Of a DNA stretch of 64,000 nt, positions 8,204-15,709 are shown piece after piece. The notes under the pieces are model-generated. The model had not been told where the DNA came from, searched no databases, and saw only the letters and a program-made list of their open reading frames with translations. The stretch covers positions 1-64,000 of the forward strand of contig NZ_CDBL01000067.1 in the NCBI RefSeq assembly GCF_000820005.1, given 5' to 3'. Made by a program: the position numbers and the translations under genes. The DNA is from Aeromonas piscicola. GTDB taxonomy: Bacteria > Pseudomonadota > Gammaproteobacteria > Enterobacterales > Aeromonadaceae. Position 1 is the first letter of the stretch. Each line of letters begins with the position of its first letter.

Positions 8204-10257
8204 CCGCGTTGCTCCACCCATGCGTTTTTCTCGAGCTCGTCCGGTGTCGGCATGGTTTGGGGGTTGATGTGCACCTCGCCGATATGCAGGGCGCGGGTCG
8301 GCTTCTGGTTGGCCGCACTGGCCGACGCGTTGGCCTGGATCAGCTGCTGGCCCAGGCCACCTGCTGGCACCTTGCTCTGGTCCTGCTGGCGGTAGTCAGC
8401 CAAGGGGCTGTTCACCACACTGGCAGGGGGGGCCATCGCCACGGGGGAGGCGGCCCACTTTGGCAGCACGTCCACGTTCAAGGCGCCGGTGTCGAACTGG
8501 GTACCCAAGAACTGATTCGAGGCATCGAGCGCGGTCTTGATGAGCGCGATCAGCGCCCGCCACGGGGTCAGCAGGGTGTCGAAGGCCGCGCCAAGGATAT
8601 TGCCCATCCGGCGGCCAGCATCGGCCACGTTGTCGATCCCGACGCTGGCCTGGTTGGTTTGCTCAAAGAAGCTGCCGAGCCAGGCGATCCCCTGACCGAG
8701 CAGCCCCACGATGAGGGTGAAGAAATCCACCAGGGGGGCCAGCGCCTGTGAGGCGAGCGGGCCAAAGGTCTCGGCCAGACCGCCAAAGAAGGCGCCCAGC
8801 AGTTCAAAGTCGGTCAGTACCGCGAAGGTGGCGCGCAGTTCGTCCCAGTAGATGATGGCCAGCGCCACGGCGGCGACCAGCGCCAGGATCGCCCCGATGA
8901 TGATCACCGCCGGGTTGAGGCTCATGGCCATGTTGACGGCCAGGATCACCGGGCGCAGGCCCGCGAGGGCCTTCTTGAACAGGGTGAGGGGAGCGGTGAG
9001 GCCGCCAAAGGTCAGCGCCCAGGCCAGGGTGGCCAGCTTGGCGAGGCCGGCCAGCATCAACCAGGCCCCGGTCACGATGCCAAGGCCGGCGATGGCCAGC
9101 ACGGCGTACCCCACCACCTTGGTGAAGTTGGGAAAGATCCGGGTCCAGCGCAGCACCACGGCGCCGCCATCGGCAAAGGCGCCCACCACCTTGTTGATGG
9201 AGGGGAGCACGGCCCCAAAGGCGGCAGCCCGGATCGCGAACCAGGCTGATTTTACCCGTTTCCACTGATCTACCATGGCCTTGGCCATCTGCTCGGCCTT
9301 GCCCATGCCGTGGGTGTTGGCGAGGGCGTTGATACTGGTGGCCAGGCCCTGGGTGTTGCTCATCAAGAGCTTGATCATGGAGACCGCTTCGTCCGAGCCA
9401 AACGCCTTTTTCAGCTCGTCGCTGCCGGCCACGGTGAGGGTTTCACCATAGCGGGCCTTGAGCTTGTCCAGGATATCGAGCACCGGCAGCATGTTGCCGG
9501 CCGAGTCGGTGAACTTGAGACCGAGCGCTTTCTGGGCACTGCCGACACCGGCCAGGAAGGACTTGAACTTGGTACCGGCCTCGCCGCCGCCCATGGTGGC
9601 CTGCAGGTGGCCGAGCACGGCGAACTGCTCATCCATCGAGATCCCGGCGGCGGTGGCGTTGGCGCCAATGCCCTTGAAGGCGTCGGTCATGCCCTGGCCG
9701 GTGGTCTTGAACATCTGCACCGCGAGCGCGGTCTTGCCGGCGACATCCTCCACCCAGTTGGCCTTGCCCATCTTCTTGGCCTGCTGCTCGAAGATGCCAT
9801 ACATGGTGCCCATGTAGTTGGTGATGGTGGCGGTGTCGGCCTTGGTGGCCTTGGCCAGCACGCCGGAGGCGCGGGCAAAGGAGGGCAACTCGTTCCCCTC
9901 CAGCCCGGCGATGGCGGACTGGATATCGTAGGAGGCGCTGACAAACGCGCTGGCCGATTCGCCGTACTTGACGGAGAACATCAAGGCGGTGTCGGAGAGT
10001 TGCTTGAGGGTCTTTTCATGGACATCGAGCGAGGCCACTTCGGCCAGGGCTGCGTCCATTTCCAGGGCCGGCCCCAGCGCGTTCTGGATCGCCATGGTGC
10101 CGGCCAGCATGGCGGCGCCACCGCCAGCAATATTGGCAAAGCCGCTTTGCGCGGTCTCTTTCACCCGGTTCAGCTGGCTGTTGATGCCATCAAGCGGCCG
10201 GGTAACGGCATCTATCAGGGCAATCCTCATGATCAGTTGTTCGGTGACAGAAGCCAT
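8200..10257 (-). CDS. Tail tape measure protein
   Basis: A 685-residue protein with the tape-measure core domain (TIGR01760 type) at residues 60-360: EMDAALAEVASLDVHEKTL, GESASAFVSASYDIQSAIAG, ADTATITNYMGTMYGIFEQ and GISMDEQFAVLGHLQATMGGGEAGT. This is followed by two or three hydrophobic stretches (residues about 380-480, including VVGYAVLAIAGLGIVTGAWLM) and a less conserved C-terminus. It sets tail length and is thought to enter the host envelope at infection. It starts 3 bases after the end of the gpE' frame, as expected if E/E' is its chaperone. Confidence 0.9.
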   Translation of the reverse strand: MASVTEQLIMRIALIDAVTRPLDGINSQLNRVKETAQSGFANIAGGGAAMLAGTMAIQNALGPALEMDAALAEVASLDVHEKTLKQLSDTALMFSVKYGESASAFVSASYDIQSAIAGLEGNELPSFARASGVLAKATKADTATITNYMGTMYGIFEQQAKKMGKANWVEDVAGKTALAVQMFKTTGQGMTDAFKGIGANATAAGISMDEQFAVLGHLQATMGGGEAGTKFKSFLAGVGSAQKALGLKFTDSAGNMLPVLDILDKLKARYGETLTVAGSDELKKAFGSDEAVSMIKLLMSNTQGLATSINALANTHGMGKAEQMAKAMVDQWKRVKSAWFAIRAAAFGAVLPSINKVVGAFADGGAVVLRWTRIFPNFTKVVGYAVLAIAGLGIVTGAWLMLAGLAKLATLAWALTFGGLTAPLTLFKKALAGLRPVILAVNMAMSLNPAVIIIGAILALVAAVALAIIYWDELRATFAVLTDFELLGAFFGGLAETFGPLASQALAPLVDFFTLIVGLLGQGIAWLGSFFEQTNQASVGIDNVADAGRRMGNILGAAFDTLLTPWRALIALIKTALDASNQFLGTQFDTGALNVDVLPKWAASPVAMAPPASVVNSPLADYRQQDQSKVPAGGLGQQLIQANASASAANQKPTRALHIGEVHINPQTMPTPDELEKNAWVEQRG

Positions 10258-10260
10258 GAT

Positions 10261-10449
10261 TTATCCATTGAAGGCGGTGGCGATGCCCTCGGCGACGGCA
10301 TGGGCGAGGCGTTGGGCGTGGTACTTGTCTAACCAGAGGGCGCGAGCCAGGGTGTCGAGCTCGTCATCCTCATGGGGCAGGTAGTGGCGACGTAGCGCCA
10401 GCACCTGCTCCAGTTGGTTGTGCTCGATGGCCTCGGCGCGCGCGGTCAG
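10261..10449 (-). CDS. gpE' extension, read only by -1 frameshift from gpE
   Basis: There is no start codon of its own. The frame is open from the shift site to TAA at 10261-10263, directly before the tape measure start. After the shift it reads LTARAEAIEHNQLEQVLALR and ends AEGIATAFNG (62 residues), rich in tryptophan, histidine and leucine like P2 E'. The fused E-E' product would be about 149 residues. P2 and its relatives make the same kind of extended tail chaperone by -1 slippage; lambda G/GT is the model. Expression here is inferred from the exact slippery heptamer. Confidence 0.8.
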   Translation of the reverse strand: MTARAEAIEHNQLEQVLALRRHYLPHEDDELDTLARALWLDKYHAQRLAHAVAEGIATAFNG

Positions 10450-10709
10450 TTTTTTACTTCGATATCCAGATCAGGGGCGTACTGCTCGTTGACCTTGGCG
10501 GCGATCTGCAGGGCTGCGCCCGGGCGGGCCAGCAGGCCATCCAGCGCCTCTTTGCTGTCGGCGTCGACGATGCGCTTGAGGTACTGGTGGGACGGCGCCA
10601 CCTTGTCGGTCATCGACAGGCCGTTGATGTAGCTGTTGTAGGCCACCATGGTGGGCACAAAGCGGATGTCAGTGCCGGCGATAGTCAGGGTGATGGTTTG
10701 CTTGCTCAT
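10446..10709 (-). CDS. Tail assembly chaperone gpE-like
   Basis: An 87-residue protein (MSKQTITLTIAGTDIRFVPT, ending DIEVKN). The family is the P2 gpE-type tail protein, with an N-terminal small beta domain and a helical LKRIVDADSKEALDGLLARP centre. It is thought to coat the tape measure and recruit tube subunits. Its last codons form the A_AAA_AAC frameshift site. ATG at 10709 overlaps the Rz1-like stop by ATGA, so it is coupled to the lysis cassette upstream. Confidence 0.82.
   Translation of the reverse strand: MSKQTITLTIAGTDIRFVPTMVAYNSYINGLSMTDKVAPSHQYLKRIVDADSKEALDGLLARPGAALQIAAKVNEQYAPDLDIEVKN
10449..10455 (-). other. Programmed -1 ribosomal frameshift site A_AAA_AAC
   Basis: On the minus strand the gpE zero frame reads GTA AAA AAC TGA. 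The heptamer A AAA AAC sits exactly in register (X XXY YYZ) one codon before the stop. A one-base slip back continues as CTG ACC GCG for 62 codons. A_AAA_AAC is one of the most efficient bacterial slippery sequences. P2 itself uses T_TTT_TTG. Confidence 0.85.
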
Positions 10710-11005
10710 GGGGTGGTTTCCTCTTGTTCAATCCACTGGTTCAGGGTGTTGAGTTGGGTTTGGCAGCGGCGCAGCGCCGTCTGCAGGGTGGGGATAAACC
10801 GCACGGCCTCGCCGTAGGTGCTCCCCGTAAAGTCAGGCTCCGGGCAGTGGGGTACCAGCCCCGGTGGCGGCAGCCGTTTCACCACCTTGGTTTGCACCAC
10901 TGTGGTGGGCTGGCTGGAGCAGGCGCAAAGCACCAGCAGGCAGAGGCTCGCGAGCACAGTCCGGGCGGCCCGCCGGCGGCGTGGCCAAGGCTTCTTGCAA
11001 TTCAT
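10706..11005 (-). CDS. Rz1-like outer membrane spanin lipoprotein
   Basis: A 99-residue protein with a basic N-terminus (MNCKKPWPRRRRAARTV), a hydrophobic segment and a lipobox LCAC at about residues 26-29, followed by SSQPTT. The Pro-rich stretch RLPPPGLVP is typical of o-spanins. It starts inside the Rz-like gene in another frame and extends past it, with 173 bases shared. With Rz it would fuse inner and outer membranes in the final lysis step. The length is longer than lambda Rz1 (60), closer to P2 LysC-type partners. Confidence 0.82.
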   Translation of the reverse strand: MNCKKPWPRRRRAARTVLASLCLLVLCACSSQPTTVVQTKVVKRLPPPGLVPHCPEPDFTGSTYGEAVRFIPTLQTALRRCQTQLNTLNQWIEQEETTP

Positions 11006-11267
11006 CGGCGGTCTTCCTGTTCTGGTTGTCGAGCTCAGTCAGTGCGTCGTTCTGGTTGGCGAGCAGCAGACGCAACCCCTTTGCCTGCATCAGCAGTTCC
11101 TGGAAGGCGGTCGCTTGCTGGGTATTGACAGCCTGCAGGATGTTGATGGTGTCGTTGGCTCTGGCCAGTTCCTTGGTGCGCTGCGTGAGCCGTTCGCCTT
11201 GGGTAAACAACAGGGTGCCAAGGACAAACCCGATGATGGTCGGCAGGAATCGGATGAGCGTGCTCAT
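10833..11267 (-). CDS. Rz-like inner membrane spanin
   Basis: The start at 11267 is chosen because its ATGA overlaps the endolysin stop; the longer frame upstream lies inside the endolysin gene. The 144-residue product has an N-terminal membrane anchor (MSTLIRFLPTIIGFVLGTLL) followed by a long coiled coil (RLTQRTKELARANDTINILQ to about residue 90), the i-spanin pattern. From about residue 90 the sequence is the shadow frame of Rz1 (PAGRPDCAREPLPAG), as in many overlapped spanin pairs. Confidence 0.82.
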   Translation of the reverse strand: MSTLIRFLPTIIGFVLGTLLFTQGERLTQRTKELARANDTINILQAVNTQQATAFQELLMQAKGLRLLLANQNDALTELDNQNRKTADELQEALATPPAGRPDCAREPLPAGALRLLQPAHHSGANQGGETAAATGAGTPLPGA

Positions 11268-11725
11268 GCCAGCACCCCGCCGAACTCGGTGAACTTGGCC
11301 AGCAGGTCCGCCAGTTTGTGCTCGCGCTGGCCGTAGCCGGCCCCGGGCAGGCTGGCCCAGATGTTGGCGCACTTGGCGATCGCTTGGCTGATGCGTCCCT
11401 TGAGCACATCGTCCAGCGCCTTGCGCTCGCGGATCAGCTGGATGGCCCAGGTGTCTTGCGACGCGGGGCCAAAGTCCGGCAGGCCGAGCTGGTCGCGGTA
11501 GTGGGCCCAGTGCTTTGACAGATGCTGATAGCGGCCGGCAGCGGTGCTGACCAGCCCAGGGCGGACAATCACAGACACATTCGGGTGGGTGCGGTAATCA
11601 CCGAAGAACCCCGCCGGATTGACCAGCTTGTTGTAACCGTCGTCCCCGAGATCCTTGGTGCCTTCGGCATAGGCGAGCAGGTCGAGAAAGGCGGCCACCT
11701 GTGGGTGGCAGTTACTGCGCGGCAT
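11264..11725 (-). CDS. Endolysin, lambda R-type lytic transglycosylase (GH104)
   Basis: A 153-residue enzyme. The sequence AGRYQHLSKHWAHYRDQLGL, then DFGPASQDTWAIQLIRER, then CANIWASLPGAGYGQREHK is strongly like lambda R. It cleaves peptidoglycan by a transglycosylase reaction without hydrolysis. The catalytic glutamate is likely Glu21 in LLAYAEGTKD. There is no signal peptide, so release depends on the holin just upstream, whose stop it overlaps by 14 bases. Confidence 0.9.
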   Translation of the reverse strand: MPRSNCHPQVAAFLDLLAYAEGTKDLGDDGYNKLVNPAGFFGDYRTHPNVSVIVRPGLVSTAAGRYQHLSKHWAHYRDQLGLPDFGPASQDTWAIQLIRERKALDDVLKGRISQAIAKCANIWASLPGAGYGQREHKLADLLAKFTEFGGVLA

Positions 11726-12047
11726 TGTTGTCCTCCTTCTTGCGAAACATCAGTGCGGCCCGGTCGCGGATGATGTCGACCCCAAGCAGTCCCACCATGC
11801 CACCCAGCAACGGGGTGGCCTCCTGAGGGATCCCGAGCAGATGGGTGCCGGTGGCGGCCGCCAGGGTGATGAGGCCGCACAGCAGGGATTCAATCAGCCG
11901 GCGGCGACCCCGTCCGCCGGCGTAGGTGATGCGCAGAAAGGCGACGGCCAGCGCCAGCAGTGCCCCATAGACGGCGGGCCAGTTGTCCATCAACCAGGCC
12001 AGCAGGGCGGCCCAGAGGGTGGGGTCTTTGTTTGGCATAGGATTCAT
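11712..12047 (-). CDS. Lambda S-type holin
   Basis: Start at 12047 (MNPMPNKDPTLWAALLAWLM). The longer frame to 12167 is only a shadow of the zinc-finger gene. The product of 111 residues has three hydrophobic segments (about 12-29, 35-55 and 62-85) and a charged tail FRKKEDNNAAQ, matching class I lambda S holins, including the FLRITYAGG and IGTD-like LLGVDIIRD landmarks. A second Met at codon 4 mirrors the lambda S dual start. It makes the lethal inner-membrane holes that release the endolysin. Confidence 0.85.
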   Translation of the reverse strand: MNPMPNKDPTLWAALLAWLMDNWPAVYGALLALAVAFLRITYAGGRGRRRLIESLLCGLITLAAATGTHLLGIPQEATPLLGGMVGLLGVDIIRDRAALMFRKKEDNNAAQ

Positions 12048-12061
12048 GTCCGTTGCTCTGA

Positions 12062-12271
12062 TTAGCGACCCAGCCGCTCTAGGCGGGTCTTGCAGGGGAC
12101 GCACAGGCGCACCCCGGGGATGTGGCGGCGGCGTGCTTCCGGGATGGGGTCGTCGCACTCTTCGCACTGGTGCAGGCTTTCCCCCTGGTAACGCCCTTTG
12201 CCCACCTGATTGGCCAGCTGGGCCGCCAGCATGCGGGCGGCGTGATGGTTGGCGCGGTCGATGTCGTCCAA
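12062..12271 (-). CDS. TraR/DksA-family zinc-finger protein
   Basis: A 69-residue protein with a helical N-terminus (MDDIDRANHHAARMLAAQLA) and a C4 zinc finger Cys36-x2-Cys39 ... Cys57-x2-Cys60 followed by a basic tail KTRLERLGR. This is the TraR/DksA fold, which binds the RNA polymerase secondary channel. Phage versions at this place (between tube and holin) are common in P2-like and Vibrio phages. Whether it tunes late transcription here is inference. Confidence 0.85.
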   Translation of the reverse strand: MDDIDRANHHAARMLAAQLANQVGKGRYQGESLHQCEECDDPIPEARRRHIPGVRLCVPCKTRLERLGR

Positions 12272-12281
12272 GGCGTTCCCC

Positions 12282-12737
12282 TTAATCCATCAGGTGGCGG
12301 GTGTCGTCCTTGGAGAGGTACGGCACGCCATCGAGGTGGATGAAATCGGGGGAGGTGACGAAGCCTTTCACCTTGTGCACGGTCTTGCTGCCGCCCTTGG
12401 GATCGATGTCGAGCAGGTCGGCCACGTTCAGCTTGACGCCGAAGGCCTCCACCTTGATCTCCTCGCTGCCGGTGCTGGCGTAGAACAGCACATCGTCCGG
12501 CTCCATCCCGCGCCAGCTGCCGGCCCGTTTGGCGGCGGCGATCAGCTGCTTGAGGTTCTTGGTGTCGAGCTCGAATTCACACTCGGCCGAGACATCCCCA
12601 TCCACAAAGCCATCGGGAATGCCCCGGGTCTGCGCCACCGCGCTGTTGTCGGTGATGGAGAGGCTGGCCTTTTCGACGTGGACCATGGCCCCCATCAGGG
12701 TGGTGTCGAAGTTGATACCGGAAAAGCGTTTGGTCAC
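12282..12737 (-). CDS. Tail tube protein (gpFII counterpart)
   Basis: A 151-residue protein beginning MTKRFSGINFDTTLMGAMVH. It is beta-rich with the segment PDGFVDGDVSAECEFELDTKN and a terminal FIHLDGVPYLSKDDTRHLMD, as in the DUF2597 tail tube family. It lies 3 bases after the sheath gene, the usual sheath-tube pair. Tube subunits stack into the inner channel of the contractile tail. Confidence 0.8.
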   Translation of the reverse strand: MTKRFSGINFDTTLMGAMVHVEKASLSITDNSAVAQTRGIPDGFVDGDVSAECEFELDTKNLKQLIAAAKRAGSWRGMEPDDVLFYASTGSEEIKVEAFGVKLNVADLLDIDPKGGSKTVHKVKGFVTSPDFIHLDGVPYLSKDDTRHLMD

Positions 12738-12740
12738 GGG

Positions 12741-13877
12741 TTAACCCTCCCCGTTGTTGAGGCTCAGATCGAGCATGATGTTGACGATGATCCCCTTGGG
12801 GCAGTCCACGGTGCGCACCACCACAAACACCGAGACCAGGTTCTTGGCGGTCCACTGGATAGAGATGTCGCCATCCTGGGGGGAGGCAATGTCGCCCGGG
12901 AACGGCTGGCCGTTGATGGTGGTCGCCTTGGCCATGGTGCGCAGGTCTTTGCCAAAGTAGGTGATGGCGGCGGCGGTGCTGCCCGGGGTGGAGTTGAAGG
13001 CGCGATCCCCGATACGGGCGATGGCGCGGATACGGGTACGGCGCGCCACCTTGTAAGCAATGCGCAGGTTCTCGATCACCTGGTAGTCACCGCCCTCAAC
13101 GTCCAGGGTGCGGCCATCAGCCCAGTACAACCCGTCATAGTCCGGGTACCACATCGGTACCGAGTAGCGGTTCTGTTCCAGGGTCTGCAGGGTGGCCAGC
13201 GGCAGCGGGATCCCGTCTTTGTCCACCGGCTTGTTGCCAAGGCCGACCAGGGCGCCGGTCTTCACCCGGCAGGGGCTGTCGGCAATGCTCACTGCCCGGT
13301 TGCACAGGCGGCCCGCATAGGCGCCGGCGAGGTTGGGCCAGAGCTGTGGTACCAGGCTGATGGAGTCGGCTTTGATGCCCTCTTGCAGGGCGGTCAGCGT
13401 GGCCTCGTAGTCGCTCCAGGCTTGGGCGGTGCCCTCCTTGCCGACGGCCTTGGCAACAATGCCGGGCACGGCCAGCAGCATGAACTGCCAGCGCCCCCAC
13501 TTGGCGATCAGCTCCTGGTTGAGGGCGTGGGCGGCGTTGATGCCCGCCTGGTCCCACTCCTGACCCAGCACCACGACCCCTTCAAAGGATTGGGTCTGCT
13601 GGGCGCTGCGCACGGCATCCTGCCAGGATTGGTCGGTGGGCAGCACATAGGCGGCGGCGGTCCAGTTCTGGCCGGCGTTATCACGGGCGGCCAGCAGGTT
13701 GGCCTTGAGCTCGCTGTCACCGGTACCCAGCAACTGGTCGAGGTCTGACTGGGCATTGAGGGAGAGCAGCTTACCGGTGTTGCTGGCGGCGCTGCCGATG
13801 AACAGCAGGTGGCGTTCGACCTCGGTCACCGGCCCCTGCATTTGGTTCAAGTTGTTGATCTGCACATAAGGCCACAT
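12741..13877 (-). CDS. Contractile tail sheath protein (gpFI counterpart, DUF2586 type)
   Basis: A 378-residue protein starting MWPYVQINNLNQMQGPVTEV. The patterns SSNTGKLLSL/LDQLLGTGDSELK, the central LPTDQSWQDAVRSAQQT and the C-terminal sheath-like region (RTRIRAIARIGDRAFNSTPGST, then IQWTAKNLVSVFVVVRTVDCPKG) place it with the DUF2586 sheath family of K139/PhiO18P-type phages. Sheath rings contract to drive the tube through the envelope. Confidence 0.83.
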   Translation of the reverse strand: MWPYVQINNLNQMQGPVTEVERHLLFIGSAASNTGKLLSLNAQSDLDQLLGTGDSELKANLLAARDNAGQNWTAAAYVLPTDQSWQDAVRSAQQTQSFEGVVVLGQEWDQAGINAAHALNQELIAKWGRWQFMLLAVPGIVAKAVGKEGTAQAWSDYEATLTALQEGIKADSISLVPQLWPNLAGAYAGRLCNRAVSIADSPCRVKTGALVGLGNKPVDKDGIPLPLATLQTLEQNRYSVPMWYPDYDGLYWADGRTLDVEGGDYQVIENLRIAYKVARRTRIRAIARIGDRAFNSTPGSTAAAITYFGKDLRTMAKATTINGQPFPGDIASPQDGDISIQWTAKNLVSVFVVVRTVDCPKGIIVNIMLDLSLNNGEG

Positions 13878-13902
13878 GGCGCGGGCTCCTTAAGTCTCGG
13901 GG

Positions 13903-14418
13903 TTAGCGGTGCACGGGGTGGGCGCTGCCCGCCACCGACAGGGTGATTTCATCGGCCACCCACACTTCAAAGGGGGCCACGGTCCAGGTCTTATCCAGCC
14001 AGCGGATTGCACCGTCCGGGTCTTCGACGATGCGCAGGGGCTCGGCGAACTTCACCTCCAGATCCAGGTCGGCGCTGTGCTCGTCATTGGGCACCACGTC
14101 ATAGGTGGGATCGGGCAGGGCGAAGCGTTCGCGGAAAGGATCGTTTTCCTGTATCCAGCTGGCGATCACCGCCAGCAGGGTCTCGGTGCGGCATTCCCGA
14201 AACGGCAGGCTTTCCAGGGAAAACACGGCGGTGTATTTGAGCCAGGCCAGATCCATCCCGGTGATCCCCATGTCCTTGGGTTCCAGGCTGATGGTGCCGC
14301 CCTCCATCCAGCTGTCGAGGGAACGGGCGCAGCGGGCCGGCAGCACGCGCTCAAGCTCGCGGTGCAGGGCTGACAGGAAATACCCCTGGGGATGCAGGGC
14401 CTCGTTGGTTTCGCTCAT
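13903..14418 (-). CDS. Phage tail completion protein (gpR-like)
   Basis: A 171-residue protein (MSETNEALHPQGYFLSALHR). The region LSALHRELERVLPARCARSL followed by GTISLEPKDMGITGMDLAWLKYTAVFSLESLP fits the P2 gpR tail completion family. It lies between head completion gpL and the sheath, the same neighbourhood as in related phages. It probably caps or joins the tail. Confidence 0.72.
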   Translation of the reverse strand: MSETNEALHPQGYFLSALHRELERVLPARCARSLDSWMEGGTISLEPKDMGITGMDLAWLKYTAVFSLESLPFRECRTETLLAVIASWIQENDPFRERFALPDPTYDVVPNDEHSADLDLEVKFAEPLRIVEDPDGAIRWLDKTWTVAPFEVWVADEITLSVAGSAHPVHR

Positions 14419-14951
14419 ATCATCGAGACCCCGACCCGGTGCTTGTTCTTGATGCTGCGCACCAGTTGCTGGCTTTCGGCCAGCAGTTGCTCGCGCAGGT
14501 CGGGGGCGCGCTCGGCCAGGTCTTTGCGGGCGTCCCGCTCGGTGACCGTGGCGAACTCAGGGATTAGCATGGCTTTGGCCCGGGCAAAGACGGCGGCCAG
14601 GTAGGTCTCGGTCAGCGCGTTGTTGCCGCCGGCGAGGCGGGGGCCGGGCACCTGACCGGAATCGGTGTAGCCCTGGGCCCGCAAGGTGGCCTGGTGGCGG
14701 GTCAGCTGCAGGTTGATCTCGCTGATGGCCGCCAGCAGGGCCGCACTGATGGCGTCGCTGTCCATGTCAGCGGGCAGGGCGCGCCGGCGCTCGAAGTCGC
14801 CACACACCACGTCAGGCCAAAAGCCGTCATTGGTGATGGTTTGCTCGCTGTAGCGGATGCTTTTGCCTGAAATCATGTGCTGCCCTATCAATTGGGGCGC
14901 CCCTGAGGCCACGGGATTGAGCGCGGTGCGAGCGGTCAGCTGCAGGCTCAT
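14415..14951 (-). CDS. Head completion protein gpL
   Basis: A 178-residue protein. The order FWPDVVCGDFERRRALPADM, ISAALLAAISEINLQL and NALTETYLAAVFARAKAML matches P2 gpL, which closes the DNA-filled head and forms the tail connector. It overlaps gpR by ATGA and follows gpM after 30 bases. Length agrees with P2 gpL (about 170). Confidence 0.85.
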   Translation of the reverse strand: MSLQLTARTALNPVASGAPQLIGQHMISGKSIRYSEQTITNDGFWPDVVCGDFERRRALPADMDSDAISAALLAAISEINLQLTRHQATLRAQGYTDSGQVPGPRLAGGNNALTETYLAAVFARAKAMLIPEFATVTERDARKDLAERAPDLREQLLAESQQLVRSIKNKHRVGVSMI

Positions 14952-14981
14952 CCCCGCCGGGGCGCGGTGGCGTGGGAGTCG

Positions 14982-15707
14982 TTATTCCGGGTTGAGCGCG
15001 CGCAGGCGCATGGCGATCTTGTGGCGCAAGGTGCCGACCCCGATCTTGCTGTGGGTCTTCTCGGCCAGGGCCAGCCAGTGGTCGGCCTGCTCCAGGGTGG
15101 CGTTGTCTGCCAACGCGCTGGGGCGCGGCCCCCCGTCCTTGTCACGCAGCAGCAGGCAACCGGCCAGCTTGTACCATTTGGCGGTGGCCTGTTCGTTGAG
15201 GCGCCAGTCACCCCGCACTTTGTCGAACACCCGGGAGAACCAGGGCTCGACGCCATGGCCCAGCGCCGCTTGTTCCTCGGCCCAGCCCAGCACGGTGTCG
15301 GCGGTGAAGTGGGCCCAGTCGCGCTTGATGTTGCCCGGGGTGCGCTGGTGCTGCTCGATGGCCAGCAGCGCCCAGCTGATGGCGGTTTCCAGATCGCCGA
15401 TATCAAACGCCCACACGATCAGGCGTTGAAACAGCGCGTTCTGGTACACGGTGCCGAGCGCCGCCAGTTCCAGGTACTTGTCCACGTAGGGGCGATATTT
15501 GGGAAACAACTCATCCCGCTTCATCGCCACCTTGTCGCTCATCCTAGCCAGCGCCTTGAGCCGCGCCATGTCCTGTTCCAGGGCAATCAGCTGCAGGTGC
15601 AAGCTGTTGGCCACAAGTCCTGTGGCTTGCCCGGTGGTGGCGGCTTGCGCCGCCCCCAACTGGGCCAGGACCTGCTGCTTGTGACGCATGCCAGGCGAGA
15701 GGGCCAT
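14982..15707 (-). CDS. Terminase small/endonuclease subunit gpM
   Basis: A 241-residue protein starting MALSPGMRHKQQVLAQLGAA. The landmarks LIVWAFDIGDLETAISWALLAIEQ, FTADTVLGWAEEQAALG and KLAGCLLLRDKDGGPR match P2 gpM, the subunit that works with gpP in cos cleavage and packaging. It starts 2 bases after the gpN stop, so translation is probably coupled. Confidence 0.87.
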   Translation of the reverse strand: MALSPGMRHKQQVLAQLGAAQAATTGQATGLVANSLHLQLIALEQDMARLKALARMSDKVAMKRDELFPKYRPYVDKYLELAALGTVYQNALFQRLIVWAFDIGDLETAISWALLAIEQHQRTPGNIKRDWAHFTADTVLGWAEEQAALGHGVEPWFSRVFDKVRGDWRLNEQATAKWYKLAGCLLLRDKDGGPRPSALADNATLEQADHWLALAEKTHSKIGVGTLRHKIAMRLRALNPE

Positions 15708-15709
15708 GG

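Noticed and set aside
12249-13748. 499-residue plus-strand ORF over sheath and tube
   Set aside because: Antisense shadow of GC-rich genes; low-complexity Gly/Val/His-rich translation and no ribosome site.
14948-15406. 152-residue ORF inside gpM
   Set aside because: Other-frame shadow; Pro/Arg/Ser-rich, overlapped wholly by gpM.
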